Assembly (NCBI GenBank): GCA_003695135.1
Contig: RFIR01000129.1
Span: forward strand, 1-11,363
From: Alphaproteobacteria bacterium
GTDB taxonomy: Bacteria; Pseudomonadota; Alphaproteobacteria; Rhodobacterales; Rhodobacteraceae
DNA length: 11,363 bases
Reading direction: 5' to 3'
Positions 6,678 through 11,363 of the stretch are shown here, one piece after another. Both the position numbers and the translations under genes were made by a program. The notes under the pieces are model-generated. The model searched no databases and was not told the origin of the DNA. It saw only the letters and a list, made by a program, of their open reading frames with translations. Within the stretch, counting starts at the first letter, position 1. Each line of letters begins with the position of its first letter.

Positions 6678-6704
6678 CTTATATCAGGATCGGGCGCGGC
6701 CCAA
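6678..6704 (-). promoter_or_regulatory. Promoter of the epimerase-kinase operon (extended -10)
   Basis: The minus strand reads TGATATAAG, an extended -10 (TGnTATAAT with one mismatch; TATAAG at 6678-6683). It is the most AT-rich spot in this GC-rich gap. TTGGGC (6699-6704) sits 15 bases upstream as a partial -35, short of the ideal 17 but tolerable with an extended -10. Transcription would begin near 6671 and give a leader of about 48 bases. Confidence 0.5.
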
Positions 6705-6722
6705 GCCCGCGAAACTGCCGGC

Positions 6723-6741
6723 GATCCGCGCCATGCGGATC
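6723..6741 (-). terminator. Inverted repeat after the DUF1127 gene, possible terminator
   Basis: GATCCGC (6723-6729) and GCGGATC (6735-6741) form a perfect 7-base stem with a 5-base loop. It begins about 38 bases after the DUF1127 stop codon and lies just before the epimerase promoter, which is where a terminator would be expected. No T-run follows. Confidence 0.4.
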
Positions 6742-6778
6742 AGGACAGGCCGCGCCGGGCAAGCACGTGGTTGGCGAT

Positions 6779-6982
6779 TCATTCGCGGCGCAGCCCGCGC
6801 GCGGCGAGCTCGGCATCGCTCAGCCGGTCGAGCGCGGCGATCTCGCGCTCGATGCACGCCGCGTCGGAGTGCCGATAGGCCCGTTCGGCAAGCTCCATCA
6901 GCCAGGCGACAAGGCCTCCCTGCCCCCTGTCCTTGCGCCGCGCCGGCTGCGGCGCCGGGATCTCGGTTGTGAACGCACTCAT
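6779..6982 (-). CDS. DUF1127 family mini-protein
   Basis: This 67-residue basic protein has the DUF1127 signature near its C-terminus (REIAALDRLSDAELAARGL, then RRE). The N-terminal third is polar and Pro/Arg-rich, and residues 24-45 could form an amphipathic helix. Small arginine-rich DUF1127 proteins are common in alphaproteobacteria. Some have been linked to RNA binding, stress responses or phosphate and carbon metabolism, and one in Rhodobacter sphaeroides (CcaF1) is reported to bind RNA. ATG 6980-6982 has GGAGA 6 bases upstream. The gene stands alone between two sugar operons with hairpins on both sides, so it is probably a separate transcript. A TTGACG at 7067-7072 could be its -35, but no good -10 follows. 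Confidence 0.87.
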   Translation of the reverse strand: MSAFTTEIPAPQPARRKDRGQGGLVAWLMELAERAYRHSDAACIEREIAALDRLSDAELAARGLRRE

Positions 6983-7036
6983 CGCAAGTCTCCGTCAATC
7001 GTTTCCGGCCCGTATCTGCCTGTGAGGCGAGATAGA

Positions 7037-7051
7037 TGCTGCGCTGCAGCA
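7037..7051. repeat. Short inverted repeat upstream of DUF1127
   Basis: TGCTGC (7037-7042), a 3-base loop, then GCAGCA (7046-7051), 55 to 70 bases before the DUF1127 start. It may be an RNA hairpin in the leader or an operator. It is short enough to be chance. Confidence 0.3.
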
Positions 7052-7137
7052 ATTGAACCGACGATGCGTCAAACCCGCCATGCGCGAGGCGCAAGAGCAA
7101 TCCCGTCCAATCCGAAGCGAGTCCAACACGAGGACTT

Positions 7138-7157
7138 GCCCGGGCGCCAGCCCGGGC
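7138..7157. terminator. Inverted repeat GCCCGGGC-GCCA-GCCCGGGC
   Basis: Two copies of the self-complementary octamer GCCCGGGC (7138-7145 and 7150-7157) are separated by 4 bases. They can form an eight-pair G/C hairpin. It abuts the next hairpin with no intervening base. It is possibly the 3' end of the four-gene operon transcript, although it lies about 200 bases after the last stop and has no T-run. Confidence 0.4.
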
Positions 7158-7185
7158 AGCGCCCGCCCGCCCCCAGGCGGGCGCT
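7158..7185. terminator. Ten-pair GC hairpin directly adjoining the previous one
   Basis: AGCGCCCGCC (7158-7167) pairs with GGCGGGCGCT (7176-7185) around an 8-base loop. This is a very stable stem. Together with 7138-7157 it makes a tandem stem-loop block. It could stop or slow transcription from the sugar operon, protect an RNA 3' end, or be part of an unannotated RNA. Confidence 0.45.
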
Positions 7186-7334
7186 TCGGTTCGACGCGCT
7201 TACGCGGCGCCACCGGCGCCACGGTCGCGTCTCACCCTCGGGCGTGCGCTGCCTTTCGACGTCGTGCACGTGGGTCGGGTACGCTCAAGGCCGGAACAAT
7301 CGGGCGTGATGCGCGGGCGACGGATCAGCCGCGG

Positions 7335-7361
7335 ACCGACGTGGCTGCGCAAGGCGTCGGT
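7335..7361 (-). terminator. Inverted repeat immediately after the dehydrogenase stop
   Basis: ACCGACG (7335-7341) and CGTCGGT (7355-7361) form a perfect 7-base stem with a 13-base loop, starting 2 bases past the stop codon of the last gene in the four-gene operon. There is no T-run on the minus strand. It is a candidate 3'-end structure. Confidence 0.4.
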
Positions 7362-7363
7362 GA

Positions 7364-8458
7364 TCAGGCCGGGCGGTCCAACTCCACCGCGCGCCCGGTG
7401 CGCGCCGCCTCCTCGGCCGCGGCGCCGACGATCACCGACCACAGCCCGTCCTCGGCCGTCACCTCGGGCCGGCCGGTGCCGCTGCGCACCAGTTCCAGGA
7501 AGCGCTGGTGCTGGAAGAAGGTGGCACCGTGATGATCGCCCGCGCGTAGCACCGTCTCGTCGACCGGCACTTCCTCGGCCGTCTCCGTCCGCTCGGCCCG
7601 GTCGGCGATGGCGATCTCGGCCGTGCGTTCGCGGCCGTCGCGGGAAAACCGTGCCGGACCCGGCACCCGCGCCTCGATACGCGCCTTCGGCCCGGTGACC
7701 GAGACCTCTTCCTGCCAGTAGGAGCCTTCGGCGAACATGCACAGATCGAGCATTCCGCGCGCGCCGGAGGCGAAATCGACGATCACGAAGGCATTGTCGA
7801 TGATGTCGGGCGCCCGATTGCCGTAGCGTTCCTCGAGATGGTTGACATCCATCGCGCCCGAGGCCAGCACGCGGACGGGATCGCTTTGCAGCACATGGCG
7901 CATCAGGTCCCAGAAATGGCAGCATTTCTCGACCAGCGTGCCGCCGGTGCGCTCGGAAAACCGGTTCCAGTCGCCCACCTTCTCGAGAAACGGAAAGCGG
8001 TGCTCGCGAATGGCCATCATCACCGGCCGGCCGGCGGTGTTGTGCCGGACTTCCTCGATCAGCCGGGCGATGGGTGGCATGTAGCGGTATTCCATCGCGA
8101 TCCAGAGCGGCGCGGCGCGAGTCGCGGCGAGCGCGGCGACCTCGCGCGCATGGGCCACGGTGGTGCAGATCGGCTTTTCGCACAGGATCGGCTTGTTGCC
8201 GGGCAGAAGCTCCAGCAGGGCCTCGTAATGGGCATCGTTGGGCGAGGCGATGAGATAGACGTCGCAAAGATCGGCAGAAACCATCTCGCGCCAGTCGGAA
8301 AAGGCGCGCGCCGTGCCCCCCTGCAGCTCCAGCGAGGCCGCGCGCATCGCCGCATCGGGATCGGCCAGTGCCGCAACTTCCGCCTCGGGCAGAAGCGCAA
8401 TGTTGCGGATATGCTCCTGGCCCATCATGCCGGCGCCGATCAGCCCGTAGCGGATCAT
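7364..8458 (-). CDS. Gfo/Idh/MocA family NAD(P)-dependent dehydrogenase
   Basis: This 364-residue cytoplasmic enzyme has an N-terminal Rossmann fold and a C-terminal alpha/beta dimerisation and substrate domain. The dinucleotide motif GLIGAGMMG is at residues 5-13. The catalytic EKP motif (CEKPICTT) has Lys95. The second-domain active-site segment TLVEKCCHFWDLM contains Glu177 and His181, which sit where inositol dehydrogenases have Asp and His. ATG 8456-8458 begins the Rossmann fold; the frame continues upstream into the isomerase gene but that part is not coding. It starts 4 bases after the isomerase stop, with GGAG 10 bases upstream. It is the last gene of the sugar operon. Families with this fold oxidise sugars and inositols, reduce aldehydes, or work as NAD-dependent glycosidases, so the reaction is open. 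Confidence 0.92.
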   Translation of the reverse strand: MIRYGLIGAGMMGQEHIRNIALLPEAEVAALADPDAAMRAASLELQGGTARAFSDWREMVSADLCDVYLIASPNDAHYEALLELLPGNKPILCEKPICTTVAHAREVAALAATRAAPLWIAMEYRYMPPIARLIEEVRHNTAGRPVMMAIREHRFPFLEKVGDWNRFSERTGGTLVEKCCHFWDLMRHVLQSDPVRVLASGAMDVNHLEERYGNRAPDIIDNAFVIVDFASGARGMLDLCMFAEGSYWQEEVSVTGPKARIEARVPGPARFSRDGRERTAEIAIADRAERTETAEEVPVDETVLRAGDHHGATFFQHQRFLELVRSGTGRPEVTAEDGLWSVIVGAAAEEAARTGRAVELDRPA

Positions 8459-8462
8459 TCTC

Positions 8463-9851
8463 TCACAACTCCAGAACCGGAAGACCGAGCGCCGCCGCGG
8501 TTTCGCGCAGTGCCGCCCGATGGTCGCCATAGGCCACGGCCATGTGATGTTCAATGCCGCCGGCAATCAGATCGGGCAGCACCGCGGCAACCGGCCGGTC
8601 GAGGCGCAGCACGCCGGAGGTACCGGTGAAGGCCATCGGCCGGCGCAGCATCTCCGCCCCGGCCAGCACCATCTTGGGCTGGCCGAGCGCCTGGGAGATG
8701 CGCATCAGCGTCACCCGCCCCGGCTTCAGGGTGAACTGGTAGAGCAGCGGCATCCGGCGATTGGTGTGGATGGTCGCCACTGCCGGCGTTTCGGGATCGC
8801 GCATCGAGACCGGCGCCTGGCCGCAATGCCAGATCACCCCGGTATCGTCGGCCGCATCCATGTCGACGAGATCGGTCAGGAACACCGGGGCGCCGGCGGC
8901 CTCCTGCAGGATCATCTGGCTCAGCGCGCCATAGACATCGGCCTCGCAGGCGCAGGGGGTCCGCGCCTCGCCCATCATCGAGACCGGGCCGCAGACCGCA
9001 CCGCCATATTCGGTGAAGGTCTCGGGCCAGCAGCGAATGGCGAAGGCGTCGATGCCGCGGGCCGTGCGCAGATCGTCGAGCGCCAGCTTCAGCCGCAGCG
9101 AGCGGTCGAGCTCGGTCTGATCGACCGCATCGAGACCGGCAAGCTCGCCCTCGGCTTGCTCGCGCAGGCTGCTCGCCGCCTCCGCCGGGGCGGTGCGGGC
9201 GGTGTCGAAGAGGGCCTCGAGCGCGATCTCCTCCACCGCCACTCCGGCCAGCGCCCCGAGCCGTTCGGGGTCGTAGGCACAGGTGTCAAAGCCCGGCGGA
9301 TGCGCGCCGATGCGTCCGATGCGCCGGCCCGCCACGGCCGCGGCAATGCGGTGGCCGGCGCCGCTGTCGTCGCTTGCCGGTACCGGCGCGGGCGGCGCGG
9401 CGATCCCGCTGCCATCCAGAAGCGCCGACAGGGCGTCGTCCGTCAGCGTCTCCGGTGCGCCATAGGCCCAGGCCGGATGGATACCGCGCAGGCCCAGCGC
9501 ATGGGCGGCAAGGTTCAGCCCGCAAAAGGCGTTGAGCCTGAGCCGCCCGCCGCGCCGCGGCTCGGGCACCGCCCAGATCGACAGCGGCAGGCCGAGACCG
9601 GCCGCCTCCACCGCCATGCCCGCATCGGTGAAGGTGACCTGCAGGATCAGGATGCGGCGCGCGCCGGCCTGCGTGATCTCCGCCAGCCCCGCGCGGGCGG
9701 CATCCTCGTCGAGCAATAGCCGGCGCGGGCCGACGAAGGCGGCGCCGGTCGCATCGAGCCGCGCCAGCATCGCGGCCAGCCGTTCCCCGGCAAAGGCGGT
9801 ATCGAAGGTCGCCCGGCCGAGCGGCAGCAGGCCGATGGGGGCCTCAGCCAT
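8463..9851 (-). CDS. L-fucose/L-arabinose isomerase-like sugar isomerase
   Basis: This 462-residue cytoplasmic protein is related to the fucose/arabinose isomerase fold and should convert an unphosphorylated aldose to its ketose with a divalent metal. Metal ligands are recognisable. Glu303 (PCACEADVYGAL) and Asp327 (PVFLTDLVDMD) lie 24 residues apart, the spacing I recall between Glu337 and Asp361 in E. coli FucI. A C-terminal GIEHHMAVAYGDH (His435/His436) supplies the expected histidine. Other conserved-looking blocks are IGAHPPGFDTCAYD and RCWPETFTEYGGAVCGPVSM. It is shorter than E. coli FucI (591) and AraA (500). ATG 9849-9851 overlaps the aldolase stop by 8 bases; the frame is open upstream only as a shadow of the aldolase. 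It belongs to an under-characterised branch, so the substrate is unknown. Confidence 0.86.
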   Translation of the reverse strand: MAEAPIGLLPLGRATFDTAFAGERLAAMLARLDATGAAFVGPRRLLLDEDAARAGLAEITQAGARRILILQVTFTDAGMAVEAAGLGLPLSIWAVPEPRRGGRLRLNAFCGLNLAAHALGLRGIHPAWAYGAPETLTDDALSALLDGSGIAAPPAPVPASDDSGAGHRIAAAVAGRRIGRIGAHPPGFDTCAYDPERLGALAGVAVEEIALEALFDTARTAPAEAASSLREQAEGELAGLDAVDQTELDRSLRLKLALDDLRTARGIDAFAIRCWPETFTEYGGAVCGPVSMMGEARTPCACEADVYGALSQMILQEAAGAPVFLTDLVDMDAADDTGVIWHCGQAPVSMRDPETPAVATIHTNRRMPLLYQFTLKPGRVTLMRISQALGQPKMVLAGAEMLRRPMAFTGTSGVLRLDRPVAAVLPDLIAGGIEHHMAVAYGDHRAALRETAAALGLPVLEL

Positions 9852-10872
9852 TGCCGGGATACCCGTGGCGGAAGCTGGCATCGGCGGGCTGGAAGCGCGC
9901 GCCGCCTGGGCCGTAGACCGGGTGCGCGCGCCAGTCGGCGGCCTCCGCCTCGGCCAGGGCGCAAATTTCGGCCATGTAGGCGTCCGAGGCGCCGCGCAGC
10001 TCCGCCTCGATCGCCGCCCAGTCCGGATAATGGGCAAAGGCATCGAGCCAGATGGCGCGGCCGGCGAGAAAGCCCGAGCATCCGGCGCGGAAGGCGTGGG
10101 CCAGCACGTTGCGGAACGCCGCCTTGCCGGCCCCGGCCGACAGCATCACCCAGGGCCGGCCGGCCAGCCGCCCCATTTCGTCAAACAGCGCCTGCACCGC
10201 GGCCGAACCATCGGCATCATCGGCATTGACCGGGCTTTCGAGCTTGAAGAGATCGACGCCGTAATCGGGCCGGGCGAATTCCTCCACCGAGCGCAGCACA
10301 TGATCGGAGCGCTTGGCGCGCATCTCGACATAATCGGTGGTCTGATGCGCATCGGCGGCGAGCGGATAGACCAGAAGTTCCAGCAGGAAGGGGATGTCGA
10401 AGCGGGCGCAATCCTCGCCCACCCGCTTCACGTAGTCCTGCTGCGCGGCGCAGACCTGCGGGTCGGCGTCGGGCCGGTACCAGGCCAGCACCTTGACCGC
10501 ATCGCCGCCCATGCGCTTGATCTTTTCCACCGACCAGTCGTCGATGCTGGCCGAAAGCCGCCCGCCGGGGGTGTCGCGGAAGAGCGAATCCTCCAGCGTC
10601 ACCACCAGCCCCTTTTGCGGCGACAGCGCGTCGATGGCGTGCGGGATGGCGTAATGCGGATCGAGCAGCATCGCGGTGCTGCGGTCCTGCAGCGTCTCGA
10701 CCAGAAGCCGCTTGAAGCGCGCCACCTCTTCCCAGGGCGCCTCGGGCAGGCCGAGATGGCGGGCGATGGGATCCTTGATCGGCGGGCGCTGATCGACGGC
10801 GGTCATCTTGAAGATGCCGTTGGCGTCGGCCATGCGGCGCAGGCCCCACAGCTTGCCGGGCGTCAGTTGCAT
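9844..10872 (-). CDS. Class I ketose-phosphate aldolase, LacD/YihT-like
   Basis: This 342-residue cytoplasmic TIM-barrel aldolase cleaves a phosphorylated ketose through a Schiff base on lysine. It resembles tagatose-1,6-bisphosphate aldolase LacD and the related sulfofructose-1-phosphate aldolases throughout: GKLWGLRRMADANG and TAVDQRPPIK near the N-terminus, DDWSVEKIKRMGGDAVKVL (111-129), FLLELLVYPL, and RPDYGVDLFKLESPVN, where Lys210 matches the LacD Schiff-base lysine. The block VMLSAGAGKAAF, then GFLAGRAIWLDAF, forms the usual phosphate-binding end. ATG 10870-10872 has GGGAG 8 bases upstream and overlaps the kinase stop by 10 bases. Products should be DHAP plus a three-carbon or longer aldehyde. 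Whether the substrate is tagatose bisphosphate, a ketose 1-phosphate or a sulfo-sugar cannot be told from motifs alone. Confidence 0.9.
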   Translation of the reverse strand: MQLTPGKLWGLRRMADANGIFKMTAVDQRPPIKDPIARHLGLPEAPWEEVARFKRLLVETLQDRSTAMLLDPHYAIPHAIDALSPQKGLVVTLEDSLFRDTPGGRLSASIDDWSVEKIKRMGGDAVKVLAWYRPDADPQVCAAQQDYVKRVGEDCARFDIPFLLELLVYPLAADAHQTTDYVEMRAKRSDHVLRSVEEFARPDYGVDLFKLESPVNADDADGSAAVQALFDEMGRLAGRPWVMLSAGAGKAAFRNVLAHAFRAGCSGFLAGRAIWLDAFAHYPDWAAIEAELRGASDAYMAEICALAEAEAADWRAHPVYGPGGARFQPADASFRHGYPGNG

Positions 10873-11363
10873 GTCTCGCTCTCCCTCAGAAAGGCCTCGG
10901 TCGCGGCGCGATCGGGGCAACCCGCCACCCCGCCGAAGGTCCGGCATTTTAGTGCGGCGCCGGCATTGGCAAAGCGGATCGCGGTACGCTCATCGGCGCC
11001 CTCGGCCAAACGCAGCGCGAACAGCCCGTGCCAGACATCGCCCGCGCCCAGCGTGTCGACCGCCTCGACGGCGAAGGCAGGGATATGGGCGATGCTTTCA
11101 CCTTTGGTGAACCACACGCCCTCGGCGCCGTCGGTCACCGCCACCCAGCAGCGATAGTCGCCGGCCGCCCTGCGCAGGGCATTGTCACGATCCAGACCGG
11201 GGGCGAAATCGGCCAGACCCTGCATGGAAAAGGCGAGATGGGTCGCGCCCTGCAGTGCGTCGGCCTCGCAGGGGGCCTCGACATCGACCACCGCCGGCAC
11301 CCCCCAGCGCCCGGCGGCGGCGATGGCGTCGCGCAACAGCGGCGGCCAGCGATTGTCGGCCAG
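10863..11363 (-). CDS. PfkB-family carbohydrate kinase (N-terminus beyond window edge)
   Basis: About 166 C-terminal residues are visible of a usual 290-310. The PfkB signature 2 is clear: VEAVDTLGAGDVWHGLFAL, whose GAGD contains the catalytic Asp base and the anion hole. The block before it (NRWPPLLRDAIAAA, then GVPAVVDVEAP) is typical of ketohexokinase-like and sulfofructokinase-like members. The C-terminal RFANAGAALKCRTFGG is also standard. The gene overlaps the aldolase start by 10 bases, a strong sign of coupling. The pairing suggests it makes the aldolase's substrate, a ketose phosphate. The TTG at 11334-11336 is simply an internal leucine, because the kinase frame continues off the window. 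Substrate specificity lies mostly in the missing N-terminal half. Confidence 0.92.
   Translation of the reverse strand: MADNRWPPLLRDAIAAAGRWGVPAVVDVEAPCEADALQGATHLAFSMQGLADFAPGLDRDNALRRAAGDYRCWVAVTDGAEGVWFTKGESIAHIPAFAVEAVDTLGAGDVWHGLFALRLAEGADERTAIRFANAGAALKCRTFGGVAGCPDRAATEAFLRESETCN

Larger units (their letters stand above)
6983..7363. other. 381-base gene-free stretch rich in hairpins
   Basis: No gene is supported on either strand; open frames here lack motifs. On the minus strand it spans the end of the four-gene sugar operon and the upstream region of the DUF1127 gene. It holds inverted repeats at 7335-7361 (ACCGACG, 7-base arms), 7206-7220 (GGCGCC arms, 3-base loop), 7158-7185, 7138-7157 and 7037-7051 (TGCTGC/GCAGCA). 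The best -35 candidate is TTGACG at 7067-7072, but the -10 position at 17 bases reads CTGCAG. Confidence 0.6.

Noticed and set aside
6624..6778. Possible CcsR-type small RNAs after the DUF1127 gene
   Set aside because: In Rhodobacter such RNAs follow a DUF1127 gene and carry CCUCCUCCC loops. Only one hairpin and no such loop is seen on the transcribed strand here.
8520..11157. Long plus-strand open frames of 399 and 541 codons
   Set aside because: Antisense to the isomerase, aldolase and kinase, whose catalytic residues are recognisable. The plus-strand products show only low-complexity Arg/Gly/His composition.
1..11363. CRISPR array, transposase, insertion sequence ends, integrase or phage genes
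   Set aside because: No regularly spaced repeats, no recombinase motifs and no terminal inverted repeats were seen by reading the window.

Overview
The window is GC-rich (roughly two thirds G+C by eye). All eleven genes I can support lie on the minus strand, so transcription runs from high to low coordinates. Codon use, Tat signal peptides, a DUF1127 mini-protein and the metabolic genes suggest an alphaproteobacterium, probably Rhodobacterales (Paracoccus/Rhodobacter-like). This is inference from style; there is no rRNA or other phylogenetic marker.

Read in the direction of transcription, the window opens with a tight four-gene sugar operon (11363 to 7364). It encodes a PfkB-family sugar kinase (its N-terminal part lies outside the window), a LacD/YihT-type class I ketose-phosphate aldolase, an L-fucose/L-arabinose-isomerase-like enzyme and a Gfo/Idh/MocA dehydrogenase. 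The first three genes overlap by 8 to 10 bases and the last gap is 4 bases. Together they read as aldose to ketose, ketose to ketose phosphate, then cleavage to two C3 units or to DHAP plus an aldehyde. The dehydrogenase acts on the sugar or on a derivative. The substrate is not evident.

Next comes a 381-base non-coding gap carrying a row of strong GC-rich hairpins, followed by a 67-codon DUF1127 gene. A second small sugar operon (6623 to 5143) has its own extended -10 promoter. It pairs a D-tagatose/D-psicose 3-epimerase-family enzyme, with all four metal ligands recognisable, with a P-loop kinase of the YggC/FrcK type. Stop and start codons overlap as ATGA.

A 290-base gap containing a perfect 17-base dyad separates this from an envelope pair: a Tat-exported L,D-transpeptidase (YkuD) and a small secreted cysteine-containing protein of unknown family.

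After a 650-base gene-free stretch with two hairpin-plus-AGCCATAACAG units, the window ends in an ABC importer operon. It holds a Tat-exported family 5 solute-binding protein, a DppB/OppB-type permease and the start of a DppC/OppC-type permease cut by the window edge.

The most noteworthy content is the kinase-aldolase-isomerase-dehydrogenase operon. That enzyme combination does not match the textbook tagatose, fucose or arabinose routes. It resembles the logic of sulfoglycolytic (sulfo-EMP type) clusters or an undescribed ketose pathway. I found no CRISPR array, transposase, tRNA or rRNA.
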